Assembly (NCBI GenBank): GCA_020353535.1
Contig: CP070696.1
Location: 2,541,974 to 2,604,164, forward strand
Direction of reading: 5' to 3'
DNA from: Spirochaetaceae bacterium
Lineage (GTDB): Bacteria; Spirochaetota; Spirochaetia; SZUA-6; DRHE01
DNA length: 62,191 nt
The position numbers and the translations under genes are program-made. Below, piece after piece: positions 41,311-51,161 of the stretch. The notes under the pieces were generated by a model. The model did no database searches and was not told where the DNA came from. It worked only from the letters and a program-made list of their open reading frames with translations. Each line of letters opens with the position of its first letter. The first letter of the stretch is position 1.

Positions 41311-41460
41311 AGAATCGATACTACGCCAACGATAGGAAAAGAAAAAGGCCAACAACCCTTTCTCCCCGGCAGGATTTTCTTATATTTAGTTTAGCCGAGA
41401 GGAAGAAAACCGCGGTCTCCGCTGAAGCGAGTGGACCGCGCAGGGAGCACATAGTAATCG

Positions 41461-42651
41461 ATGGCTGACGAACAGCACCACCGCTACCGCCTGGAATGGG
41501 TCCAGGACATTTCCAGGATCCCCAAAGAGGCCTGGAACGCCCTGGCACTCCCGCTGGAAACCCCCGTGCTCGAGTGGGAGTGGTTGTACCAGATGGAAGC
41601 CTCAGAAAGCATGCGCCCGGAAACCGGCTGGCTGCCGATCCACCTGACCCTGTGGGGCGGCGCCGAGCTGGTGGCCGCGGCTCCCCTGTACGTGAAGGGG
41701 CATAGCGAGGGGGAGTTTGTCTGGGACTACATCTGGGCGGACGTGGCCGGTCGGTTGGGGATTCCCTACTATCCCAAAATGGTCGGTATGAGTCCAGCTA
41801 CGCCTGTCTCGGGATACAGATTCCTCATGGCTCCCGGAGAAGATGAGCAGCGACTCACCGCGGTCATGGTCGAAGCCATCGACGGGCTCTGCCGACAGAA
41901 CAATATGGCAGGCCTGAGCTTCAACTTCGTAGATCCCCAGTGGCTCAAGCCCATGGAGGAGCTCGGTTTCGTGGCCTGGAAGCATCAGAGCTACGTGTGG
42001 GAAAATCCGGGATTCAACAACTTTGAGGATTACCTGTGGAGCTTCGACAAGAATCAACGCCGCAACATCCGCCGGGAACGCAAAAAGCTTTCCGACCAGA
42101 ATCTGGTCATTCAACCCCTAAGCGGAGAGCAGATCACCGTGACCCTGTTGCAGCGAATGTATCGTTTCTACGAGCTGACGAACGCCCAGTTCGGCCCTTG
42201 GGGTGCAAAGTATCTGAACCGGGAATTTTTCACCGGTCTGCACGAAAACTATCGTCACAGGATCCTGCTGCTGGGCGCATTTGAGCGGAACCACGAGGCA
42301 GAGCCTGTGGGCATGTCCTTCCTGCTACGCAAAGGGCGACAGCTGTACGGACGTTACTGGGGATCGAGCGGCCACTACGACAGCCTGCACTTTAACGCCT
42401 GCTACTACAGCCCCATCGAATGGGCTATCCACAACGGCGTGCGCCGTTTCGACCCGGGAATCGGTTCAGCCCACAAAGTTCGGCGGGGTTTTCAGGCAAC
42501 CGCCAACTGGAGTCTGCATCGTTTCTACGATCCGAATCTGGCCCGCATCATGGCGCAGCACATCGATGAGATCAACCACATGGAGCAGGAGCGGATCGAC
42601 GCGCTGAACAGAATTGTGCCTTTTGCCGAAGACAGACCCCCGCGATCTTGA
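41461..42651 (+). CDS. FemAB-like peptidogalycan-type acyltransferase
   Basis: A 396-residue protein of the DUF482/peptidogalycan biosynthesis family, which has the GNAT/FemAB fold. The core has W-D-Y-I-W-A-D-V-A, F-D-K-N-Q-R-R-N-I-R-R-E-R-K-K, G-M-S-F-L-L-R-K-G-R-Q-L-Y-G-R-Y-W-G-S and F-D-P-G-I-G-S-A-H-K-V-R-R-G-F, all characteristic. Members are thought to add amino acids or acyl groups to cell-wall or lipid precursors, but most are untested. A rightward operon with the following lipoprotein gene is possible (41-base gap). Confidence 0.85.
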   Translation: MADEQHHRYRLEWVQDISRIPKEAWNALALPLETPVLEWEWLYQMEASESMRPETGWLPIHLTLWGGAELVAAAPLYVKGHSEGEFVWDYIWADVAGRLGIPYYPKMVGMSPATPVSGYRFLMAPGEDEQRLTAVMVEAIDGLCRQNNMAGLSFNFVDPQWLKPMEELGFVAWKHQSYVWENPGFNNFEDYLWSFDKNQRRNIRRERKKLSDQNLVIQPLSGEQITVTLLQRMYRFYELTNAQFGPWGAKYLNREFFTGLHENYRHRILLLGAFERNHEAEPVGMSFLLRKGRQLYGRYWGSSGHYDSLHFNACYYSPIEWAIHNGVRRFDPGIGSAHKVRRGFQATANWSLHRFYDPNLARIMAQHIDEINHMEQERIDALNRIVPFAEDRPPRS

Positions 42652-42692
42652 CCAAGACCGCCTGCAGTATCCATAGTAGATCGTGAAAAGTG

Positions 42693-43637
42693 ATGCTGCG
42701 AATGATTATAGAACGCTTGGTTCTCCTGCTGCTCGCATCGATCCTCGTCGCCTGTACCTCCATTCCTCCGACAACGCCGAACTCTGCGGCCGGCAGGCAT
42801 CGGGAACTGTCGGAGGCCGGGCCCGGCGGCGGGAATGAAATTCCGCAACGGCCAGGGGACGCTCAGGGGAGCTATAGAATCCTAAAAGAGGGACGACACA
42901 ACCAGGTCAACTGGCTCGAGTTGAACGAGTACTTCCTCATCCACCATATCTACGCCGACATTTTTCAACGTTTCGACCTGCACAGACGCTTCAGCGTCCT
43001 GGATAAGATCAAGATCTTCGCCGGCTTGCTGTACAACCTGGATTTCGAAACACCGGTCAATCTGGTCATCGACAACTTCAAGGACACGGCAGCTCTGAGG
43101 GTATCCCTTCAGTTGATTCAGATCGGCGATAGCTTGAGTGTTCTACTGGCAACCAATACGGACCGGGAAGGCACGACGCTCTACGTCGGGGTGGAGAACA
43201 TGGCCAAGACATACAAGCGCTCCTACCTCATCGTAGACAATCAGTTGATTGCCGTCCCGGACCTGTACTCGCAGAGCAAAGAGACCGCGCTTATCGAGGA
43301 AAACCGTGCGGACAAACTGGCTCGCTTCTATATCTTTGACGGAAACACCAACAACGACACGGTGGCAGAAGGACTACTCATCGGCTCGATCCGGGAGGCA
43401 AAAACCGTGCTGGAGCGCAGCAATTCCGAGCTGATCCTGTGTCGATATTACATATCCCAAAACAGACTGGTGGAGGCACAGGCACTGCTTCTGGCAGTGG
43501 GTAACCTGCTGGATCACGTAGACGGGGACGCCGGCATGGCTGAAGCTTATGCGATCACCTACGAGGAGCTTCTCATCACCAAAGCCCTGAGAGAGCACGC
43601 GCAGAGCATGCGCGAGAATCAGCCCAAGTCTCTCTGA
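42693..43637 (+). CDS. Hypothetical lipoprotein
   Basis: A protein of about 314 residues. The signal peptide ends with lipobox L-V-A-C near residue 20, then a proline/glycine-rich linker (about 23-60). The rest is mixed alpha/beta with a helical C-terminal third (A-K-T-V-L-E-R-S-N-S, E-A-Q-A-L-L-L-A-V-G-N-L-L) that could form TPR-like hairpins. No known family is recognised. It follows the FemAB-like gene and may share its envelope role. The start ATG at 42693 lies in a GTG-ATG pair with a weak ribosome binding site; ATG at 42702 is also possible. Confidence 0.72.
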   Translation: MLRMIIERLVLLLLASILVACTSIPPTTPNSAAGRHRELSEAGPGGGNEIPQRPGDAQGSYRILKEGRHNQVNWLELNEYFLIHHIYADIFQRFDLHRRFSVLDKIKIFAGLLYNLDFETPVNLVIDNFKDTAALRVSLQLIQIGDSLSVLLATNTDREGTTLYVGVENMAKTYKRSYLIVDNQLIAVPDLYSQSKETALIEENRADKLARFYIFDGNTNNDTVAEGLLIGSIREAKTVLERSNSELILCRYYISQNRLVEAQALLLAVGNLLDHVDGDAGMAEAYAITYEELLITKALREHAQSMRENQPKSL

Positions 43638-43652
43638 GCGGCAATCGGGTTT

Positions 43653-46052
43653 TTAAGATCCGGCCTCCGCCTTATCCTTCGAGGCTTGCGACGATGGGGC
43701 TTCCGCCTTCCCGGCCGCTTTCTCGGCCTGGGTGCCTTCGACGCTCCTGGACTTCCTGGGCCGTTTCGTCTTTACAGTAATCTCGCCGCTTTTCGGGTCT
43801 ATGTCAACGAAGGCCTTTCCTCCCTTCGTCAGTGCTCCGAACAGCACCGAATCCACGAAGAAGTCCTTCACCTTCTGCTGCACCAAACGGGCGATATTGC
43901 GGGCACCGAACTCCGGGCTGTATCCCTTATCCGCCAGGTACTTGCGGCAGGCATCGCTGACCTCGAGGACGATGCCCTTTTCCTGAAGCTGGGCATCGAA
44001 CATCCGGATCTCCTTGTCCACGATCTGGAGGATGACCTGTTCATCCAGCCTGTTGAAGGTCACCACCTTGTCCAGCCGGTTACGGAACTCCGGATTGAAG
44101 ACACGGTCCACCGCCTCGTCGATGGCGTCGGCGCCGATCACCCGCTCGCCGAAGCCGATGGAGGCTTTGCCCAGTTCCCGGGCACCGGCATTGGAGGTCA
44201 TGATCAGAATTACATTGCGAAAATCCGCTTTGCGCCCCGCGTTGTCGGTTAGGGTGGCATAGTCCATGATCTGAAGCAGAACGTTGAAGACATCCGGGTG
44301 CGCTTTCTCCACTTCGTCAAGCAGCAGCACCGCGTGAGGGGTTTTGCGGATCGCATCTGTCAGCAAACCTCCCTCGTCGTAGCCCACGTATCCAGGAGGC
44401 GAACCGATCAGCCGGCTCACCGTATGCCGCTCCTGATACTCGCTCATGTCGAAACGGTGCATGGCGATACCCATGCGCTCGGCCAGTTGACGGGCCAGCT
44501 CAGTTTTGCCTACCCCGGTCGGGCCCACGAACAGGAAGTTGGCCACCGGCTTGTTCGGCTCCCGAAAACCGGCTCTGGAGTTCTTGACCGCCCGCACCAC
44601 CGATTCGATGGCCTGATCCTGTCCGAAGATCACCCCTTTCAGATCCTGTTCCAACGTCATCAGACGGTCCACCTCCGAAGAGGAAACCGTTTTCTCCGGT
44701 ATCTTGGCGATCTTGGACACGACCTTCTCGATGTCCGTATGGGTAAGCACCGGTTCCGGACTGACGTTCAAGCCCCCCCGGTAAGCGAGGATCCGCGTAT
44801 AGGCTCCCGCCTCGTCGATCACGTCTATTGCCTTGTCCGGCAGAAAGCGGTCGTTGATGTACTGATCGGACAGGTCCACGGCAGCTTGCAGAGCCTCGTC
44901 TGTGAACTTGACCTGGTGGTACTCCTCGTAACGATCCCGCAATCCCTGGAGGATCTGGAAGGTTTCCTCGGGTGTCGTCTCGGTCACCTCGATCTTCTGA
45001 AATCTTCGGGAAAGCGCCCGATCCCGCTCGAAATATTTTTTGAACTCATCGTAGGTAGTTGAGCCGAGGCAGCGGATACGTCCCGAGGCGATGGCCGGCT
45101 TCAGGATGTTGGAAGCATCCAGAGATCCGCCGGAAACGGCACCGGCCCCTACTATGGTGTGGATCTCGTCGATAAACAGGATCACCCGCTGCTTTTTCTC
45201 CAGCTCCTTAATCACCTGCTTCAGGCGCTCTTCGAAATCCCCCCGATAGCGTGTGCCGGCAACCACGCTGCCCATATCCAGGGCAAACACTTCGTAATCT
45301 TTCAGCAGATCCGGGACCTGCGCTTCGGCGATTCTCTGGGCCAAGCCTTCGGCGATAGCCGTTTTTCCCACTCCCGGATCGCCGACCAGAACCGGATTGT
45401 TCTTCAGTCGTCGGCAGAGAACCTGAACCGTTCGCTCCAGGACATCCTCTCTGCCGATCAGCGGCTCCAACTCCCCTTCCCGGGCCGCCTTGGTCAGCTC
45501 CCGGGTGAACATCTCCAGGGCGCTGCGCCGCAACCTTCTCCTGCCTCCGGCCCCACGGGCCTCTTCCTCTTCCCCTTCCTCGCCTTCGGCGGCCTCATCG
45601 TCGCGCTGCCGAGTATCCGGCTCGCTCTCCAGAATGCCCCCATGGGAAATCACCTGCAGCAGATTGTAGCGGGTAATCCCGGCCTTCTTCAGATAGAAGG
45701 CGCCGAAGCTTTTAGTCTCATCGATGATCGATACCAGAATATCCCCGATATCCACGATATCCTTGGAGGAGGCCTCCGAATGAAACAGGGCCCTGGCGAT
45801 AACAGATTGAAATCCCAGGGACTGAACAGGCTCCGAGTCTTTCACCACAGGCACCGAATCGCTCAAGTGTTTGTCCAGATCGTCCTTTATCTCTTCCGGG
45901 TCCGCCCCACAGGCCTTCACGATCTCCTGGGTGACATCGAAAAACAAAGAAGAAAAAAGTATGTGTTCGGGAGTCAGGTACTCATGCTCCCTCTCCTTGG
46001 CATGGAGATAGGCAGCCTGCAGGACTCCCTGAACATCGTCGCTAACCTTCAT
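43653..46052 (-). CDS. clpA: ClpA, ATP-dependent protease regulatory subunit
   Basis: A 799-residue Hsp100 unfoldase. The N domain (1-145) is followed by an acidic linker rich in Glu, then AAA1 with Walker A G-D-P-G-V-G-K-T and Walker B V-I-L-F-I-D-E-I, and AAA2 with G-P-T-G-V-G-K-T and L-L-L-D-E-V-E-K. The ClpP-docking loop lies in the A-S-I-G-F-G region. The basic tail (K-R-P-R-K-S-R) and the Ala/Lys/Glu-rich C terminus are an extension compared with Escherichia coli ClpA. It unfolds substrates for ClpP. The ClpS adaptor gene ends 19 bases upstream, so they are an operon. Confidence 0.97.
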   Translation of the reverse strand: MKVSDDVQGVLQAAYLHAKEREHEYLTPEHILFSSLFFDVTQEIVKACGADPEEIKDDLDKHLSDSVPVVKDSEPVQSLGFQSVIARALFHSEASSKDIVDIGDILVSIIDETKSFGAFYLKKAGITRYNLLQVISHGGILESEPDTRQRDDEAAEGEEGEEEEARGAGGRRRLRRSALEMFTRELTKAAREGELEPLIGREDVLERTVQVLCRRLKNNPVLVGDPGVGKTAIAEGLAQRIAEAQVPDLLKDYEVFALDMGSVVAGTRYRGDFEERLKQVIKELEKKQRVILFIDEIHTIVGAGAVSGGSLDASNILKPAIASGRIRCLGSTTYDEFKKYFERDRALSRRFQKIEVTETTPEETFQILQGLRDRYEEYHQVKFTDEALQAAVDLSDQYINDRFLPDKAIDVIDEAGAYTRILAYRGGLNVSPEPVLTHTDIEKVVSKIAKIPEKTVSSSEVDRLMTLEQDLKGVIFGQDQAIESVVRAVKNSRAGFREPNKPVANFLFVGPTGVGKTELARQLAERMGIAMHRFDMSEYQERHTVSRLIGSPPGYVGYDEGGLLTDAIRKTPHAVLLLDEVEKAHPDVFNVLLQIMDYATLTDNAGRKADFRNVILIMTSNAGARELGKASIGFGERVIGADAIDEAVDRVFNPEFRNRLDKVVTFNRLDEQVILQIVDKEIRMFDAQLQEKGIVLEVSDACRKYLADKGYSPEFGARNIARLVQQKVKDFFVDSVLFGALTKGGKAFVDIDPKSGEITVKTKRPRKSRSVEGTQAEKAAGKAEAPSSQASKDKAEAGS

Positions 46053-46071
46053 AGAATATACCTCTCAAAGT

Positions 46072-46392
46072 TTATGCCGGTTCCACCGTGCATTTCAAGG
46101 GAAACTCCCTCGTCTTGGCCATCTGGCGCACCTGGAGGACCTTGGTCTGGGCGATATCCCAGGTGTAGACGCCGACAACCCCTTTGCCTCTTTTATGAAC
46201 ATCCATCATGATCTTGGTAGCTTCGATCGCAGGTTTGTGAAATACGATCTGCAGCACCTCGACGACGAACTCCTTGGTGGTATAATCGTCATTGTGCAGC
46301 ACCACCTTGTACATGTCCGGCTCTTTGGTTTCCTTCTCCACATCCTCGAGCAGTTCGTCATCGAATCTGGGATCCATGGACCGTTCAGACAT
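46072..46392 (-). CDS. clpS: ClpS adaptor
   Basis: A 106-residue N-end-rule adaptor for ClpA. The unstructured acidic N terminus (residues 1-26) precedes the core, with H-N-D-D-Y-T-T (the substrate-pocket N-D-D) near 34-40, V-F-H-K-P-A-I-E-A, I-M-M-D-V-H-K-R-G and the end V-R-Q-M-A. It delivers proteins with destabilising N-terminal residues to ClpA. It is transcribed as the first gene of clpS-clpA and divergently from the EndoQ-UvrD fusion gene. Confidence 0.97.
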   Translation of the reverse strand: MSERSMDPRFDDELLEDVEKETKEPDMYKVVLHNDDYTTKEFVVEVLQIVFHKPAIEATKIMMDVHKRGKGVVGVYTWDIAQTKVLQVRQMAKTREFPLKCTVEPA

Positions 46393-46468
46393 ATTAAAAC
46401 CTCTTCATCAAAATACGAAAGAGGCGAGGCATTGACAAGTAGTACATTAGCGGGAAACCATTAGATCG

Positions 46469-49400
46469 ATGCGCTTTATCGCCGACCTTCACATTCACTC
46501 CCACTTCTCGATCTCCACCAGCCCCCAGCTCACCCCGGAGCATCTGGAAGCCTGGGCTCGGATCAAAGGCATCAGCGTAATCGGCACGGGGGATTTCACT
46601 CATCCCGGCTGGCTTGAGGAGCTGAAGGAGAAACTCGAAGCGGCCGAAGAGGGTCTGTTTTGCTTGAAGCGGGACTACCGGCTCCACGGAGATGATACGG
46701 GGCTGGCTCTCCCGGATAACTTCGTGGAAGGTGCCGTCACTGCACAGGGGCAGCCCAATCCGGTACGCTTTGTCCTCTCCGCGGAGATCAGCAACATCTA
46801 TCGTAGAGCCGAAAAGGTGCGCAAGGTTCACAACCTGATTCTGGTTCCAACCTTTCAGGCCGCAGAATTCATTCAGAAGCGATTGTCCCGATTCGCCAAC
46901 ATCAGCTCGGACGGACGGCCGATCCTCGGATTGGACAGTCGGGACCTGCTGGAAATCACCCTGGAAGCATCGGATCGGAGCTTCTTCGTACCCGCTCACA
47001 TCTGGACCCCCTGGTTTTCGGCGCTGGGGGCAAAGAGCGGCTTCGACAGCATGGCCGAATGCTACGGGGATCTGAGCACCCATATCAAAGCCGTTGAAAC
47101 GGGGCTGTCCTCGGACCCACCGATGAACTGGCTGTGCAGCTTCCTGGACGGATACACACTGATCTCCAACTCCGATGCTCACTCTCCCGAGAAATTGGGG
47201 CGGGAGGCAAACCTGCTCGACACCGATATGTCCTATCCAGGGATTATCTCAGGGCTATCCAGCGGTCAAACCCCGGAGAAGCGGGCGAGCTTCCTCGGCA
47301 CCATCGAGTTCTTTCCCCAAGAGGGGAAGTATCACTACGACGGCCATCGAAAGTGTGGTGTTTGCTGGGATCCAATGGAAACCCTTCGGCATCGGGGCCT
47401 CTGCTCCGTCTGCGGCAAACCGGTGACTATCGGTGTGCTAAACAGGGTGGCCCAGCTGGCCGACCGAGAGCGGATCCCCGATCCGCACAGCCGCCGGAGC
47501 TTTCATTCCCTAATCCCCCTGAAAGAAATTTTTTCGGAGATCACAGGGATCGGTGCCCAGTCCAAACAGATCGCCCGTCTCTATGACAGGGCGGTGCGGG
47601 CGGCCGGCTCGGAATTCGCCCTCCTGCTCGATATGCCGGAAGACCAGATTGAAGCCCGTACCAATGAGCTGCTCGCCGAGGCCATACGGCGGATGCGCCG
47701 CGCACAGGTGCGGATGGAACCGGGATTCGACGGTCAGTTCGGGCGCGTACGGCTGTTCGCGGAGGGCGAGGCCAGAGAGCTCGAGCCCCAGGAGCTGCTC
47801 TTTCCCGATCGCTCCGAAAACCGCAGCTACCCTTCAGATAGAATTCCTCTCATCGGTTTCGACATCACCGCCTATCGCCGGAGCGCGCCGGCAACCAATC
47901 GGATCCCGGAAGAGCCAGTTCCCTCAACCCCTTCCTCAATGGAGAGCAAAACATCAGAGGAAGCACTCCTCTCGACCTTGAATGCCCAGCAACGGGAAGC
48001 GGTCACAAGCGGAACCGGTCCCCTGCTGATCCTGGCCGGGCCCGGAACCGGCAAGACCCGGACTCTGACCGCCCGCATCGCCTTTTTGGTCCGTATCCGG
48101 GGAATCGAACCCGACAGCATCCTGGCCGTAACCTTTACCAACAAGGCGGCTGAAGAAATGAGAAACCGCCTGGAACGTCAGCTCGCGGCAGCGCAGGTCG
48201 GAGCGCTGCACCTGTTCACCTTCCACGGGCTGGGGCTTTCGTTTCTCAAAGCCGAGGCCAAGCGGGTCGGTCGAAACGAGCGATTCTCCCTGATTGACGA
48301 TGATGGCGTGTTGGCCGCTATCCGTTCTCTGCCCGGCATAGACACACAGCGGGCTACCGCTGTTCGCGTAGCAATCAGCGGCCTGAAGAGCGCCTTGAAC
48401 GAACCGCAGGATATTGCAGATCCGCAATTGCGAAAAACCTTCGAGCTATACGAACTGTACCTCAGGGAACAGAACCTCTTCGACCTGGACGATCTGATTC
48501 ACAAACCCGTCTTGATGTTTCTGTCCGACCCGGAATTGCTGGCCGGGTATCGTCGGCGTTTTCGCTGGATCCACGTTGATGAGTATCAGGATATAAATTT
48601 GGCGCAATACCGTATGATACGGCTGCTGGGGGGGGAGGAGAATTCCAATTTGTTCGCCATCGGCGATCCCAATCAGGCGATCTACGGATTCCGGGGAGCC
48701 GATGTCGGTTTCATCAACCGCTTTCTCGACGACTATCCTCAGGCGACGCTCCATGACCTCTCTCAGAGCTACCGCTGTTCCGACACGATTCTCCGTGCCT
48801 CCCGTCAGGTGTTGGCCGATTCGGGTTCATCTCCGGGGCTGCGGGGATTGGAAGCGGGCATACGGCTTCAAATTCTGGAGAACCCAAGCGACAAAAGCGA
48901 AGCGGAAATGATCGCCCGGACAATTGAAGCAATGATGGGGGGATTGCGTTTCTTCTCCATGGACAGCAGCATCAGTGAAGGATCAAGTACCGAGGGAATC
49001 CAGAGCCTCTCTGATTTCGCGGTGCTCTGCCGGATTGGCCGCCAGATGGGGGTTCTGCAGGAGGCTCTGCAGAATCATTCCATTCCGTACCAAACCTTAG
49101 GTGAGACTCCCTTCTACAGGCAGGAACCTGTCAAATCCATTGTCGATATTCTGCGCGTGGCCGCGACGGAGAATCCTCTGCTGCGCAGGGCCGTGCTGGC
49201 AAAGAAGATCGTCAACGAGCAGACACTCGCAAAATTGAGAGAGCTGGCCGGCGCGGCCGTTTCCGTCACGGATATGATTTCCGCCGTGCTATCCCAATCC
49301 ACCGTGCAGGTACCGCAGCCGCAGCTCCGGACCCTCAGCGAGCTCTCCGATTCCTTCGGGACCGATCTGGACAAATTCCTGGAGCAGGTCCTGCTGGGAA

Positions 49401-49771
49401 CAGCGGCAGACAGCTACAACCGGAGCAGCGAACAGGTCACCCTTATGACCCTGCATGCCGCCAAAGGATTGGAGTTTGCCTGCGTGTTTATCGCCGGCTG
49501 CGAGCAGGGATTGCTGCCATACTCCTTGTTCAGCTCGAGTGCCGCAGATCCGGCAGAGGAACGCAGACTGTTCTACGTGGGGATGACGAGGGCAAAAAGA
49601 TATCTGTTTCTCAGCTATGCAGCCCGGCGTCGGCTTTTCGGGCGGGAGTACCGCATGCCCCGCAGCCCCTTCCTCGATCCCATCGAGGAGGGACTGCTCG
49701 AGCTCAAACGCTCTCAGGCTCGGACAGCTGGACCCTCGGCCACCGGCAAAAAACAACTCGATCTGTTTTAG
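46469..49771 (+). CDS. EndoQ-like PHP nuclease fused to UvrD helicase
   Basis: A 1100-residue two-domain protein. Residues about 1-400 are an EndoQ/TIGR00375-type PHP domain: D-L-H-I-H-S-H, T-G-D-F-T-H-P-G-W, A-E-I-S-N-I-Y, W-T-P-W-F, N-S-D-A-H-S-P as metal ligands, plus a C4 zinc knuckle near 296-316 (C-G-V-C ... C-S-V-C). Residues about 490-1090 are a UvrD/Rep-type SF1A helicase with Walker A G-P-G-T-G-K-T (about 524), Walker B V-D-E-Y-Q-D, Q-S-Y-R-C motif IV, H-A-A-K-G-L-E-F motif V and V-G-M-T-R-A-K motif VI. EndoQ cuts 5' to deaminated or abasic bases; the fused helicase could open the nicked strand. The gene is single, divergent from clpS. Confidence 0.92.
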   Translation: MRFIADLHIHSHFSISTSPQLTPEHLEAWARIKGISVIGTGDFTHPGWLEELKEKLEAAEEGLFCLKRDYRLHGDDTGLALPDNFVEGAVTAQGQPNPVRFVLSAEISNIYRRAEKVRKVHNLILVPTFQAAEFIQKRLSRFANISSDGRPILGLDSRDLLEITLEASDRSFFVPAHIWTPWFSALGAKSGFDSMAECYGDLSTHIKAVETGLSSDPPMNWLCSFLDGYTLISNSDAHSPEKLGREANLLDTDMSYPGIISGLSSGQTPEKRASFLGTIEFFPQEGKYHYDGHRKCGVCWDPMETLRHRGLCSVCGKPVTIGVLNRVAQLADRERIPDPHSRRSFHSLIPLKEIFSEITGIGAQSKQIARLYDRAVRAAGSEFALLLDMPEDQIEARTNELLAEAIRRMRRAQVRMEPGFDGQFGRVRLFAEGEARELEPQELLFPDRSENRSYPSDRIPLIGFDITAYRRSAPATNRIPEEPVPSTPSSMESKTSEEALLSTLNAQQREAVTSGTGPLLILAGPGTGKTRTLTARIAFLVRIRGIEPDSILAVTFTNKAAEEMRNRLERQLAAAQVGALHLFTFHGLGLSFLKAEAKRVGRNERFSLIDDDGVLAAIRSLPGIDTQRATAVRVAISGLKSALNEPQDIADPQLRKTFELYELYLREQNLFDLDDLIHKPVLMFLSDPELLAGYRRRFRWIHVDEYQDINLAQYRMIRLLGGEENSNLFAIGDPNQAIYGFRGADVGFINRFLDDYPQATLHDLSQSYRCSDTILRASRQVLADSGSSPGLRGLEAGIRLQILENPSDKSEAEMIARTIEAMMGGLRFFSMDSSISEGSSTEGIQSLSDFAVLCRIGRQMGVLQEALQNHSIPYQTLGETPFYRQEPVKSIVDILRVAATENPLLRRAVLAKKIVNEQTLAKLRELAGAAVSVTDMISAVLSQSTVQVPQPQLRTLSELSDSFGTDLDKFLEQVLLGTAADSYNRSSEQVTLMTLHAAKGLEFACVFIAGCEQGLLPYSLFSSSAADPAEERRLFYVGMTRAKRYLFLSYAARRRLFGREYRMPRSPFLDPIEEGLLELKRSQARTAGPSATGKKQLDLF

Positions 49772-49777
49772 CCGCTC

Positions 49778-51022
49778 CTACTCTTCGTAGCGCTTGAAGA
49801 CCAGTACACCGTTGTGACCGCCAAAGCCGAAGGAGTTGGAGATGGCCGCTCTCATGGGACCCGCAACGCCCTTGTTCGGCACGTAGTCCAGATCGCACTC
49901 CGGATCCTGGTTCTCCAGGTTGCGGGTGGGCGGATAAAATTGCTCCTTGAGTCCCAGTACGGTGACGATCGCCTCCACACCTCCGGCGGCTCCGAGCATG
50001 TGGCCGATCATCGATTTGGTGGAAGAGACCTTTAATTTATCGGCCTGCTCTCCGAACACCTGACGAATCGCCTTGGACTCCACCGGATCATTCACCGGGG
50101 TGGAAGTTCCATGGGCATTTACGTAATCGATCTCATCGGGCGAGAGCCCGCCGTCCACCAGAGCCCGCTTCATGGCCCGCACCGCTCCAATGCCTTCCGG
50201 ATGGGGAGCTGTCAGGTGGTTGGCATCGCAGGTGGCACCATAGCCGAGTAGCTCGGCATAGATCTTGGCGCCCCGTTTTTTGGCGTGCTCCAGCTCCTCT
50301 AGCACGACGACTCCGGCCCCTTCAGCCATGACAAATCCGTCTCTGCCGGTATCAAAAGGCCTGGAAGCTTGATCTGGCTTGTCGTTGTACTTGGTGCTCA
50401 CCGCCTGGAGTACTGTAAAGCTGGCCAGTCCCAGGGGCGTCAGGGCAGCCTCGGTTCCCCCGGCCAGCATCATCTCCGCCCGGCCTCTGCGTACCCAGCT
50501 CAAGGCCTCGCCGATCGCATCGGTTCCGGAAGCGCAGGCCGTCACGACGGCATGGCAGGGTCCCTGAAGATTTAGCTTGATGGCGATATTTCCCGGGGCG
50601 ATGTTGATGATCATCATCGGCGCCAGCAGCGGATGCACCGCTTTGACTCCCCTGTCGAAAAATTTTTTGAAATTATCCCCCAACACCTCGATCCCGCCGA
50701 TTCCGTTGCCCAGAACGATTCCGATCCGATCGGGATCGATGTCTCCGTTTTTTAAGCCGGCATCCTGGTACGCTTGGATCGCCGCAGCCATCGCGTACAC
50801 GGTGAAACGATCCATCCTTCGAGCATCCTTGGCATCAAAAAAATCCCCTGGATTGAAATCCTTCACTTCCCCGGCAACCTGGCTGGGATGTTCGAATGGA
50901 TCGAATCGGGTAATGCGGGTGATGCCGTTTTCGCCGGCCTTTACCCTTTCCCAATAATCTTTGACATTATTTCCAAGGGGATTCACCGTCCCCAAACCGG
51001 TAATCACCACTCGCTTGACCAT
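49778..51022 (-). CDS. fabF: Beta-ketoacyl-ACP synthase II
   Basis: A 414-residue condensing enzyme. The active-site Cys is in T-A-C-A-S-G-T, the two His in N-A-H-G-T-S-T-P and S-M-I-G-H-M-L-G-A-A-G, and the N terminus V-V-I-T-G-L-G-T-V-N-P-L-G is typical. It elongates acyl-ACP with malonyl-ACP in fatty acid synthesis. An AAGGAGA site lies 5 bases before the ATG. It follows fabG across a gap filled with a 32-bp tandem repeat, where acpP is found in many genomes. Confidence 0.97.
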   Translation of the reverse strand: MVKRVVITGLGTVNPLGNNVKDYWERVKAGENGITRITRFDPFEHPSQVAGEVKDFNPGDFFDAKDARRMDRFTVYAMAAAIQAYQDAGLKNGDIDPDRIGIVLGNGIGGIEVLGDNFKKFFDRGVKAVHPLLAPMMIINIAPGNIAIKLNLQGPCHAVVTACASGTDAIGEALSWVRRGRAEMMLAGGTEAALTPLGLASFTVLQAVSTKYNDKPDQASRPFDTGRDGFVMAEGAGVVVLEELEHAKKRGAKIYAELLGYGATCDANHLTAPHPEGIGAVRAMKRALVDGGLSPDEIDYVNAHGTSTPVNDPVESKAIRQVFGEQADKLKVSSTKSMIGHMLGAAGGVEAIVTVLGLKEQFYPPTRNLENQDPECDLDYVPNKGVAGPMRAAISNSFGFGGHNGVLVFKRYEE

Positions 51023-51055
51023 AGTCTTCTCCTTGCCCTAAATAGCCTTTGTTTT

Positions 51056-51161
51056 AGATGGCCATTCTTCCGAGCATGGCCATCGCTAGATGGCCATTCT
51101 TCCGAGCATGGCCATCGCTAGATGGCCATTCTTCCGAGCATGGCCATCGCTAGATGGCCAT
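51056..51161. repeat. 32-bp tandem repeat between fabG and fabF
   Basis: Three full 32-base units (51056-51087, 51088-51119, 51120-51151) plus 10 bases of a fourth, without mismatches. Each unit contains the palindrome ATGGCCAT twice, so the array has seven copies with alternating 18 and 14 base spacing. The fourth, partial copy is the 3' end of fabG itself, so the array probably grew by duplication of the fabG tail. On the minus strand each unit holds a complete 9-codon frame (M-A-M-L-G-R-M-A-I, stop). Not a CRISPR array: units have no spacers. Confidence 0.9.

Noticed and set aside
45159..46211. A 350-codon plus-strand open frame opposite clpA
   Set aside because: It runs antisense to an unmistakable ClpA and has no recognisable domain.
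51056..51161. CRISPR array
   Set aside because: Units are contiguous and identical with no unique spacers, and no cas genes are near.
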